Part shown: positions 16,951 through 23,909 of the stretch, piece after piece | Layout of the letters: every line of letters starts with the position of its first letter | How positions within the stretch are numbered: the stretch's first letter is position 1 | Source: Bacteroidales bacterium | GTDB taxonomy: Bacteria > Bacteroidota > Bacteroidia > Bacteroidales > P3 | Assembly: GCA_004551865.1 (NCBI GenBank) | Contig: SFPR01000003.1 | Span: 1 to 54,653 of the forward strand | Length of the DNA: 54,653 nucleotides | Reading direction: 5' to 3' | The notes under the pieces: model-generated | Database searches by the model: none | What the model was told of the DNA's origin: nothing | Seen by the model: only the letters and a program-made list of their open reading frames with translations | Program-made: the position numbers and the translations under genes

Positions 16951-17313
16951 ATGATGAGGAAAGTAAGAGTATTTTTTTTGATGGCATTGGCGGTAGTGCT
17001 TGTTTCTCCGCTGTTTAGCAGTTGTTCGGACGACGAATTGGACGGCTGCGGATTGACAATCGTGGTAAAAGATGCCACACAGCCCGATGTAAGACTTGAA
17101 AACGCCCGAATTACCGTATCAAAAGAGTCAGGCAGCATACGCCGAGAGGGAGTGAGCGACAAAAACGGGGAAGCCTATTTCTTCTTTGACAATGAGGCTA
17201 TCTTCGATATTGATGTTGCATACGGCGAAGAACCTTTCATTCGCAGAGGAAAAAGTACCGTCAGACTAAAACACGGCGAAGTCGTTACAAAAGAAGTATT
17301 GGTTGCCGAATAG
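16951..17313 (+). CDS. Small lipoprotein with an Ig-like/CarboxypepD-type domain
   Basis: A 120-residue protein with a lipoprotein signal peptide ending LFSSC. The rest has a short beta-sandwich pattern: a LTIVVKDATQPDVRLENARITV strand pair, then GVSDKNGEAYFFF, then RRGKSTVRLKHGEVVTKEV. This resembles carboxypeptidase-regulatory-like domains, in which the N-G-E/K-A-x-F turn is common. No function can be assigned. The start could equally be the next codon (16954). Confidence 0.6.
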   Translation: MMRKVRVFFLMALAVVLVSPLFSSCSDDELDGCGLTIVVKDATQPDVRLENARITVSKESGSIRREGVSDKNGEAYFFFDNEAIFDIDVAYGEEPFIRRGKSTVRLKHGEVVTKEVLVAE

Positions 17314-17318
17314 CGACC

Positions 17319-17930
17319 TTACACAATCGGCAAAAAGCGAAAACCCTTGGCAGAGTAGTGCTTCAACACACCCTCAAGGGCATATAGCATGTTGCTCCGA
17401 GCTTTTATGCTGTCATGAAACAGAAGTATATCTCCCGATTGCAGTTTGAGCGAATTGTTCAGACAAGTCTTTCGGGAGATCTTTTTGCTATAATCGAAAC
17501 TTACCACAGTCCAGAGAATTATTCTGAACCCTCGCTGTTTCAACTCTTTGAACTGCTTCCTTGTAATCTTGCCGTAGGGAGGACGAAAGAGCTTTGAGCC
17601 GCACAGCTTGTTGCAATCCTCAACATCGGACAAGTATTGGTCAAAACCAACCGCCGATCCCTTCAAGTGGTGCATTGTGTGATTGCCCACAGAGTGTCCT
17701 TTATCGACCACAAGTTTGAAACAATCGGGGTGTTTTTTGATATTATCGCCCACACAGAAGAAAGTAGCCTTTGCATCAAACCTTTCAAGAAGCTCCAACA
17801 CCATGGGAGTAACCTCAGGCACGGGACCATCGTCAAAAGTAAGATAAATAACCTTGTCATCTGAGGGAATGTCAAACTCAAAACCGCGATTGAAATATCG
17901 GCGAACAAAAAAAGGGATTTTACAAAGCAT
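17319..17930 (-). CDS. Polysaccharide deacetylase (NodB homology, CE4)
   Basis: A 203-residue deacetylase. Motif 1 TFDDGP gives the catalytic and metal-binding Asps, motif 2 HTMHH the metal His residues, motif 3 is RPPYG, and LLFHDS carries the late catalytic His. All key residues are present. These enzymes remove N-acetyl groups from peptidoglycan or exopolysaccharide. The N-terminal MLCKIPFFVRRYF is a possible membrane-associated start; the ATG at 17930 matches the usual beginning of Bacteroidota homologues and overlaps recX by 11 bases, whereas a longer frame to 17984 would overlap it by 65. Confidence 0.88.
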   Translation of the reverse strand: MLCKIPFFVRRYFNRGFEFDIPSDDKVIYLTFDDGPVPEVTPMVLELLERFDAKATFFCVGDNIKKHPDCFKLVVDKGHSVGNHTMHHLKGSAVGFDQYLSDVEDCNKLCGSKLFRPPYGKITRKQFKELKQRGFRIILWTVVSFDYSKKISRKTCLNNSLKLQSGDILLFHDSIKARSNMLYALEGVLKHYSAKGFRFLPIV

Positions 17931-18399
17931 CTTCCAAACAATCCAAAGCCCTGTTAATACAATCGAACTCAAACCCCCTGCCATAGAGAAAGGCAGTCAG
18001 CTTTCGTTTTGCCACAAGACGATTTGAGCAATCAATCTCCACGAGTTTTTTTTCTGCCAAGCTCAAAAGCGTCTGCATATATTCCTCACCGTCAATGGCA
18101 TCTAAGGCTTTTTTTATGCAGTAATCCGAAATATCCTTGGCTTTGAGGTGTTGCGAAATCTTGATTTTACCCCATTTGTTCTGGTGAAACTTGCTTCGGG
18201 CAAACAAATCGGCATAACGTTGCTCGTTTATAAATTCCGAAGAAATCAATTCAGCCAAACACTGCTCGATATCCTCAGAGCAAACCGAGTAACTGCGGAG
18301 CTTTTCAATCACTTCGCTCTGACAATGTTCACTCTTGGCACAATAAGCCTTCGCATACTCCAACGCCTGCGAGAGAGTATAAAGTTTCTTCTGCGGCAT
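17920..18399 (-). CDS. recX: Regulatory protein RecX
   Basis: RecX proteins bind RecA filaments and modulate recombination. The 159-residue protein is all-helical, with the repeated three-helix pattern of the family, including FINEQRYADLFARSKFHQNKWGKIKI and the C-terminal KLTAFLYGRGFEFDCINRAL. The ATG at 18399 begins MPQKKLYTLSQAL and lies downstream of a -7 box. recA is not adjacent. Confidence 0.88.
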   Translation of the reverse strand: MPQKKLYTLSQALEYAKAYCAKSEHCQSEVIEKLRSYSVCSEDIEQCLAELISSEFINEQRYADLFARSKFHQNKWGKIKISQHLKAKDISDYCIKKALDAIDGEEYMQTLLSLAEKKLVEIDCSNRLVAKRKLTAFLYGRGFEFDCINRALDCLEDAL

Positions 18400-18415
18400 A
18401 ACGAATTTGTTTTTG

Positions 18416-18423
18416 CAAAGATA
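18416..18423 (-). promoter_or_regulatory. -7 box for recX
   Basis: On the minus strand TATCTTTG matches TAnnTTTG, 17 bases upstream of the recX ATG. A CAAA at 18446-18449 could be the -33 element, though the 22-base gap is slightly long. Confidence 0.6.
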
Positions 18424-18453
18424 CGACAAAGAACGCTTGCCGCATCAAAACAA

Positions 18454-18526
18454 TAGCAGAGAGCTGAAAATAAAACGCCGTTTTTTTGAAAAAAGACGGC
18501 GATTTATTTCAATAAGACGGCGTTTT
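18454..18526. repeat. Phased palindrome array, left 73-base copy
   Basis: Palindrome centres lie at 18478, 18499 and 18520, exactly 21 apart. The 73-base segment from TAGCAGAG to the last TTTT is identical to 19929-20001 except for one base (A versus T). The copies are direct repeats 1,475 bases apart. The array ends 1 base before the -33 element of the RNA promoter. Confidence 0.9.
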
Positions 18527-18527
18527 G

Positions 18528-18558
18528 TTTGTCGGTTCGCATAGTTTTAATACCTTTG
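18528..18558 (+). promoter_or_regulatory. Near-perfect promoter of the structured RNA
   Basis: TTTG at 18528-18531, 19 bases, then TACCTTTG at 18551-18558: a full match to the Bacteroidota consensus. Transcription should start near 18564. No gene begins within 300 bases downstream, which points to a non-coding or long-leader transcript. Confidence 0.8.
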
Positions 18559-18563
18559 CAGGA

Positions 18564-18818
18564 GAATTTTATAAAGAAAGGAGAAAAACCGAAGACAAAA
18601 CGACAAAGATAAAATAAAGCATCAGAGAATGCTTTCGGACATATAAAGCGTTTGTATCTTGCCTTTGTTACACAAAAACCTGAACACTTTTTGTAACCAC
18701 GTAAAAGCAACGATAGTGAAACGCTCACGGTGTAAATCGTGGGCTTTTGCTTGTTTGTGTGGTTAGGTAGTTCAGGACCTTGTGTGGCAAATAAGATTAA
18801 AAGTTCCACGACTTTTTT
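18564..18818 (+). ncRNA. Unassigned structured RNA with a long rod-like fold
   Basis: The segment can form a small hairpin (18616-18622 with 18629-18635) and a long interrupted stem. Paired blocks from outside in: 18656-18660/18793-18797, 18664-18675/18780-18791 (12 pairs with two G-U), 18679-18685/18770-18776, 18694-18700/18759-18765, 18703-18708/18743-18748, 18710-18714/18736-18740, 18716-18719/18725-18728. That is about 46 pairs with internal loops. A weak terminator follows: 18799-18804/18811-18816 and then TT. The shape recalls 6S-type RNAs, but I see no sequence proof; a structured 5' leader of the next gene is the alternative. SRP RNA, tmRNA and RNase P signatures are absent. From 18819 to 18902 I see no gene. 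Confidence 0.6.
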
Positions 18819-18902
18819 ATGTCCAACTCCCGACAGAGCAGCATAGAAATCAAAACAAACCGCCGTCGGAACTGCGGCACAGAACAGTTAAACAGAATAG
18901 AA

Positions 18903-19502
18903 ATGAAAAAAGTTATCAAATTTTTGCTCTTAGTGGCAGTCGTGGCAATGACCTCTTCGCTCTTTGCTCAAACAAATACCATGTTGGACGTGGTATATTG
19001 CAAAAATGGTTCGGTAATCAAAGGTGTGATAATCGAGCAGATACCAAATCAAAGCATCAAAATCCAAACCTCGGACGGTAATATCTTTGTTTACAGCATG
19101 GAAGATGTGGAGAAAATAACCAAAGAACAAGTTGCCGTAAAATCAAATGAAAATACGGGTCTTCAAACCAATGATGGCAATCAAAGCGGATATGATATTT
19201 GTTTCAAGGCTCAACAAGATGCAGAAATGTTCTATCACAACAAGGGAGCATATAGGGGAGGTATTTGGGCAACAACTCTTTTGTTTACTCCGCTTGGTCT
19301 TATTCCTACCGTGGCAGCAGTTGCAAGTGATTTGAGTACTGAACAGCTCAATATACCTGACTATAAGATGTTGGAAAATCCTCAATATGTCAAGTGCTAT
19401 AAGGACACTGCCAAAAAGAAAAGGAACAAAGCAAGTTGGACAGCCTTTGGTGTGGCTGCCGGATTGAACATTGCATTGGGATTATTGTTTCTAAATTATT
19501 AA
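18903..19502 (+). CDS. Exported protein with two hydrophobic segments, unknown function
   Basis: A 199-residue protein with signal peptide MKKVIKFLLLVAVVAMTSSLFAQ. The N-terminal domain reads DVVYCKNGSVIKGVIIEQIPNQSIKIQ and later DVEKITKE, a small beta domain seen at the start of many uncharacterised Bacteroidota exported proteins. Two hydrophobic stretches follow (about residues 110-135 and 175-199). The ATG at 18903 begins the signal peptide; no promoter box is seen directly upstream, so it may be read from the RNA promoter at 18528-18558. With the next gene it lies between two 73-base direct repeats. Confidence 0.65.
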   Translation: MKKVIKFLLLVAVVAMTSSLFAQTNTMLDVVYCKNGSVIKGVIIEQIPNQSIKIQTSDGNIFVYSMEDVEKITKEQVAVKSNENTGLQTNDGNQSGYDICFKAQQDAEMFYHNKGAYRGGIWATTLLFTPLGLIPTVAAVASDLSTEQLNIPDYKMLENPQYVKCYKDTAKKKRNKASWTAFGVAAGLNIALGLLFLNY

Positions 19503-19520
19503 CGATTAAAAGAAAAAGAA

Positions 19521-19931
19521 ATGAAAAAGTTGAAATTATTATTCGTATTGCTTGCAGGAGTAGCTTTGTTTGCTTCTTGCGGCGAGGATAAGGACGAAAT
19601 TACTGAAGTTCAATATACAATCGTAGGAATAACCAACCAAGATTTGCCCGAAGAATGGCAAGATGTAGAAGAACTTGGTTTTTCTGTTGCAACTAATATC
19701 AGTATTGACGAACGCAAAGGAAAGAATGTTGCTCAACATCTTCAACAGACGATTGACGGACTTGCAAGAAGCTGGATAAGTCGCGTATCGCACGATATAG
19801 ACAACCTGAAAATTACTTTCACTGTCATAGTTTATACTGATGATATACAAGTTGACATTACGACAAAGACGTTTGAGCGTTTGGTAAAGTCCGATTTGGA
19901 CAACATCATTTCTCTTGCAGATTATATGTAG
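19521..19931 (+). CDS. Small lipoprotein, unknown function
   Basis: A 136-residue protein with signal peptide MKKLKLLFVLLAGVALFASC, whose Cys20 should be lipidated, and then an acidic spacer (GEDKDEITE). The rest shows no family I recognise. It starts 18 bases after the previous gene, so the two form an operon. Its TAG stop codon (19929-19931) is also the first three bases of the right-hand 73-base repeat. Confidence 0.6.
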   Translation: MKKLKLLFVLLAGVALFASCGEDKDEITEVQYTIVGITNQDLPEEWQDVEELGFSVATNISIDERKGKNVAQHLQQTIDGLARSWISRVSHDIDNLKITFTVIVYTDDIQVDITTKTFERLVKSDLDNIISLADYM

Positions 19932-20028
19932 CAGAGTGCTGAAAATAAAACGCCGTTTTTTTGAAAAAAGACGGCGATTTATTTCAATAAGACGGCGTTT
20001 TATTCTGACAAAACGCCGTTTTATTTTG
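19929..20028. repeat. Phased palindrome array, right 73-base copy plus one unit
   Basis: Palindrome centres lie at 19953, 19974, 19995 and 20016, all exactly 21 apart. Each core is 13 bases (AAAACGCCGTTTT or near) with 8-base A/T-rich spacers. Bases 19929-20001 repeat 18454-18526 with one change; the fourth unit is extra. It lies between convergent gene ends (19931 and 20112), so it may also stop transcription from both sides. Confidence 0.9.
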
Positions 20029-20111
20029 TCGATTGCAAGAGTTTGATTATCAATCGACTATATTTAAGAGATTTTGTTCGTTTTTCTTGGTGTCAAGCCG
20101 AATTCTTGCTA

Positions 20112-21674
20112 TCAGAAATCGGGTAGGGACAAAAAGAGTGTGGGCAAAAGTAACGCCCAGCCGAGAACGACCATTGCGAGAATGAACTTCCACGAGAATT
20201 TGACCCACTTGGCGTAGGGGATTTTGGCAAGTCCCAACACCGCTATCAATACTCCCGAAGTCGGCGTGATGAGGTTGGTAAATCCGTCGCCAATGTGGAA
20301 GGCGGTAACGGCTGCTTGGAGCGATATGTCGCACATATTGGCAATCTCGGCGAACATCGGCATGAGCATTGCCGCCTTTGCAGTTCCCGACGTGATGATT
20401 GCATTGAGCAATGACTGAAAGGCATACATTATTGTCAAAGCTCCCACTTTGCCGCTGCCCGAAATGGTTGAGGAAAGTGAGGAAAGGAAGGTGTCAATTA
20501 TCTTTCCGTCTTCCAAAATGACTATGATGCCCGATGCCAAGCCCACAACCAAGGCTGCCGAAAGCATGTCTTTTGCTCCTGCAATGAAGAGCTTGGCTAT
20601 TTCGCTCGCATTCTTGCCCAACGCCATGCCGCTTATTATCGCCATTGTGAAAAAAAGTGCCGCTATCTGTTCAAACCCCCAGTCAAATCCCATAACTCCT
20701 TCGACCAAATAGACTATGGTGAACACCAATACCGAAAGGGAGAACATCTGCATGGACTTTCGGAGCATGAAGAAGCCGAGTGCGGCAAATAAAGCGGTGG
20801 TAATTATGAGCATGAGGCTCTGCGTCCAAATGCAAAAGCCGATTTGTATTGCCAAGGCAAGAAAATAGGCTACCTTGCAGGTCTTTGATGCAGGCAGTGC
20901 TTGAAGTGTTGCCGCTGTTTCTTTGTTGCGTCTCCAATATTCGTCTTCCGAGTACATTATGGAGCTTTGTGGGTTGCGTTTAACCTTGTTTGCATACCAC
21001 AAAACGAAAGCTATGCCGATGAAAGTGATGATAAACCACACCACAATGCGGTATTCTATTCCCGAGAACATTTTTATTCCTGCTATATCCTGAGCTATGC
21101 CGAGTGTAAAGGGATTGAGAACGCATCCGGCGAAGCCTAAGCCTGCCGCAAGGAAACATAGGCATACTCCCGTAATGGAATCGTATCCCATAGAGACGGC
21201 AAGGGGAACGAATATGGCGACAAAGGCTATGGTTTCCTCACTCATGCCGAACAAAGCTCCGAAAAGGGAGAACATTGTCATGATACATATTATGATGAGG
21301 TTGTTTACACCTATTGCCTTAAAGATGCGGTACTTTTCCAAGGCGGAGGATTTGTTCAAAAAGGTTTGAACGCCCATGTCGATGGCTTTTGTTTCGTTCA
21401 ATATCCAGAATGCTCCTCCCAAGATGAGCAGAAAGGCTATTATTCCGGGTGCTTTTTGGAAGCCTTTGAAGAATGCGGAGGTTATTTGCCATGTTTGAGG
21501 GCTTTGTTCGACCCTTTGGAATGAGCCGGGTACGATTTGTTCGACTTTTTTACCCGAATCGGTGGTCGTTGTCTGTCTTTCAAACTCTCCTGCCGGCACA
21601 AACCATGTGGCAACCGCCGCAAGAACAATCAGAGTGAAGATAATGACGTAGGTGTGTGGTACTTTCTTAAACAT
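20112..21674 (-). CDS. YfcC-family membrane transporter
   Basis: A 520-residue protein with about 12 membrane helices. It belongs to the YfcC/DcuC-like group of the ion transporter superfamily, recognised by the N-terminal HTYVIIFTLIVLAAVATWFVPAGEF segment, FGMSEETIAF with surrounding helices in the first half, and SGTAKAAMLMPMFAEIAN plus ITPTSGVLIAVLG in the second. Relatives carry basic amino acids, peptides or C4-dicarboxylates; the substrate here is not determined. It is the last gene of the minus-strand unit headed by the M16 peptidase, 6 bases after lnt. Confidence 0.88.
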   Translation of the reverse strand: MFKKVPHTYVIIFTLIVLAAVATWFVPAGEFERQTTTTDSGKKVEQIVPGSFQRVEQSPQTWQITSAFFKGFQKAPGIIAFLLILGGAFWILNETKAIDMGVQTFLNKSSALEKYRIFKAIGVNNLIIICIMTMFSLFGALFGMSEETIAFVAIFVPLAVSMGYDSITGVCLCFLAAGLGFAGCVLNPFTLGIAQDIAGIKMFSGIEYRIVVWFIITFIGIAFVLWYANKVKRNPQSSIMYSEDEYWRRNKETAATLQALPASKTCKVAYFLALAIQIGFCIWTQSLMLIITTALFAALGFFMLRKSMQMFSLSVLVFTIVYLVEGVMGFDWGFEQIAALFFTMAIISGMALGKNASEIAKLFIAGAKDMLSAALVVGLASGIIVILEDGKIIDTFLSSLSSTISGSGKVGALTIMYAFQSLLNAIITSGTAKAAMLMPMFAEIANMCDISLQAAVTAFHIGDGFTNLITPTSGVLIAVLGLAKIPYAKWVKFSWKFILAMVVLGWALLLPTLFLSLPDF

Positions 21675-21680
21675 ATCTTG

Positions 21681-23336
21681 TTATTTTGGTTGGATTTTCA
21701 ACTTGTCTGCTTTGCGGAGCTTTGAGATGACAAAGCTCAAAAGGAAGAACATCACCGCAAAGAAGGCAGATGCTCTATAGATATAGTCTCCGTGTCTGAC
21801 GTAAAAGGTGAGAGCCTTTTGCGGAACAAGCTCTTGTTTAATCACAGCTTGCTGCCAATATGCCGTTTGCTCGCTTTGCTCTCCCTTTGGCGAGACAAAG
21901 CACGATATACCGGTGTTTGCACTTCGTGCAATGGGACGTCGGGTCTCTATTGCACGGAGTGAGGCAAAGGCGGCGTGCTGTCTGTGTCCCGGAGTGTCTT
22001 TCCACCAGCCGTCATTGGTGATAATGAAAATCAACTCCGCACCTTTTGCCACAAATTCGCTTATATATTGTCCGTCTGTCGATTCATAGCAGATTGCAAC
22101 TGCCGTTTTGGGTTTGCCTTCTGAGGCAAAGACAACCGCTTCGGGGTCTCTGCCGAGCGTTCCCACCGTTCCGCCCAAGTCCAACGCCAAATCGCCCAAA
22201 AAACCTAACACACTCTTGAACGGCATCTTCTCTACAAATGGAGTCAAGACGCTTTTGTGTCTCAGATTGCTTTGAGGCTCTATGGTGTCTCGGTCAATCT
22301 TTACCGCAATGTTGCAACTCTCATAAAACATATAGGGATTGTCGGCAAAACTTCTTGCAGCCTTTGTCTTAATTCCGTAGGGCAGCAGTCGGCGAGAGGA
22401 CATTCCTGCAATTATCTCGGCTTTCGGATATTGGTTTTCAAACTCTCTGAGGTACGAAATGCTTGGTGAGGCTTCTAAGTTGTGTTCCCATGCGTAGTCT
22501 TGCAGACAACTCTCGGGGCAAACGATGTAATCGGTCTTGCTGTCGGCTTTTTGTCGAGCCAATTCTATCACTCTGTCGCATACTTGGCGGGGCGAGAAGT
22601 CGTATTGGTCGCTGTAGGGGTCCAAGTTGGGCTGAACAACCACCACCTGCACCGATTTGTTGTCCTCTTCATTGAATGTGAACCAGCGTATCAGCGATAT
22701 TGTGCAAGGGACAAGCACAACCGCCGTTGCAAGAGCAAGGTGCATATTGCGGTGTCGCCTTCCCAAAGATTTCTTTTTCTCGAAAACAAAGCAGCAAACA
22801 AGCTCAAACACAGCCATGTTGCAGAGCCATATCCACAAAGTGCCGCCTGCAACTCCCGTATATTCGTACCACTGTACCAAACAAGGATACTTTGAAAAGG
22901 AGTTGCCGAGATTTAACCACGGGAAGTTGATATCCCAATGCAGGTGCAGGTATTCAAATGCCAAAAAGAAGAGTGCAAAGAAGATATTGCCCCATTCTTT
23001 GTTTGGAGCAAAGGAACGTTTACAATAGTGTGCTGCCTGCATAACCAAAGACATGAGTGCTGCCTGCACAAAGGGCAGTGCGATTGCCAAAGGGGTGGAG
23101 TAGGCTACCCAATAGGTGGTTGTGAAGTTCCAAATCAAAAGTGGCAGGTAGCAATAGAGGAAAAACTTCCGGGTTGTCGGTTTCTTTTCGGGCAGATTGC
23201 GGCTCAGATATTCTTCAACTACCAAAAAAGGCACAAAAGCCACCAACATGACGGGAGCAAAGAGCAAGTCCAACCACGCAAGCGACAAAAGGACACCTCC
23301 GAGCAGCGAAATTAAAAACAATTTACTCTTGTTCAT
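21681..23336 (-). CDS. lnt: Apolipoprotein N-acyltransferase
   Basis: Lnt adds the third acyl chain to the N-terminal Cys of lipoproteins at the inner membrane. The 551-residue protein has about seven N-terminal membrane helices and a nitrilase-fold periplasmic domain. The catalytic triad candidates are Glu in IVCPESCL, Lys in RHKSVLTPF and Cys in AVAICYEST. A C-terminal membrane helix follows. It overlaps the cyclo-ligase gene by 14 bases. Many genes in the window encode lipoproteins that are potential substrates. Confidence 0.93.
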   Translation of the reverse strand: MNKSKLFLISLLGGVLLSLAWLDLLFAPVMLVAFVPFLVVEEYLSRNLPEKKPTTRKFFLYCYLPLLIWNFTTTYWVAYSTPLAIALPFVQAALMSLVMQAAHYCKRSFAPNKEWGNIFFALFFLAFEYLHLHWDINFPWLNLGNSFSKYPCLVQWYEYTGVAGGTLWIWLCNMAVFELVCCFVFEKKKSLGRRHRNMHLALATAVVLVPCTISLIRWFTFNEEDNKSVQVVVVQPNLDPYSDQYDFSPRQVCDRVIELARQKADSKTDYIVCPESCLQDYAWEHNLEASPSISYLREFENQYPKAEIIAGMSSRRLLPYGIKTKAARSFADNPYMFYESCNIAVKIDRDTIEPQSNLRHKSVLTPFVEKMPFKSVLGFLGDLALDLGGTVGTLGRDPEAVVFASEGKPKTAVAICYESTDGQYISEFVAKGAELIFIITNDGWWKDTPGHRQHAAFASLRAIETRRPIARSANTGISCFVSPKGEQSEQTAYWQQAVIKQELVPQKALTFYVRHGDYIYRASAFFAVMFFLLSFVISKLRKADKLKIQPK

Positions 23337-23892
23337 CTCTTACAAAGCCGTTTGGAGTTATCACATTGTTCATCGGCACATCGAACTCTTCGACCGGCAC
23401 TCTTTCTACCAACTGAAAGTCGAAGCAGATGCCGATTTTGACAGTCTCTGCCACCGAAAGCAATCGGTCGTAGAAGCCTCTGCCTCGTCCCATGCGGTGA
23501 AGCGAAGTATCGAAAGCCACTCCCGGAATAATCATCAGGTCAATCAGATTGTAGGCTTCAAATATTTCTCCCACAGGTTCAAGTATGCCGAATTGCTCTC
23601 CCTCTTTCATGCTCTCCATTCCCTCAAAGCGACGAAGCACAAGGCTGTCGCCCACAACGCAAGGAAGAAGTATCGTCTTATCTTTGTACCATTTGAGAAT
23701 AAAGTCGTGAGTCGATACCTCATCGTCCATAGACCAATAGAGCAGAACGACCTTTGCAGCGGCAAAACGCTTGCTTTGCTCTACAAAAGAGAAGATTTGC
23801 CGGCTTTGAGATAGCTTGTCTTGTTGTGCAAACTCCTTTTTGATTTGTCGTATCTGCTTTCGCAATTCTTTCTTTTGAGTTTTCAAATCCAT
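23323..23892 (-). CDS. 5-formyltetrahydrofolate cyclo-ligase
   Basis: This enzyme turns 5-formyl-THF into 5,10-methenyl-THF with ATP hydrolysis, returning it to the folate pool. The 189-residue protein has the basic N-terminus (KKELRKQIRQIKK), the IPGVAFD segment and the nucleotide-binding RMGRGRGFYDR near residue 130, all diagnostic. It lies between lnt (14-base overlap) and the M16 peptidase (17-base gap). folB lies elsewhere in the window, but the two are not linked. Confidence 0.93.
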   Translation of the reverse strand: MDLKTQKKELRKQIRQIKKEFAQQDKLSQSRQIFSFVEQSKRFAAAKVVLLYWSMDDEVSTHDFILKWYKDKTILLPCVVGDSLVLRRFEGMESMKEGEQFGILEPVGEIFEAYNLIDLMIIPGVAFDTSLHRMGRGRGFYDRLLSVAETVKIGICFDFQLVERVPVEEFDVPMNNVITPNGFVRDEQE

Positions 23893-23909
23893 GATGCCGA
23901 GAGTTGAGG

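Noticed and set aside
18564..18818. SRP RNA, tmRNA or RNase P RNA
   Set aside because: The conserved SRP tetraloop region, the tmRNA tRNA-like ends and the RNase P core motifs were not found.
18564..19502. Retron or diversity-generating element
   Set aside because: No reverse transcriptase gene lies in the window and the RNA has no paired msr/msd layout.
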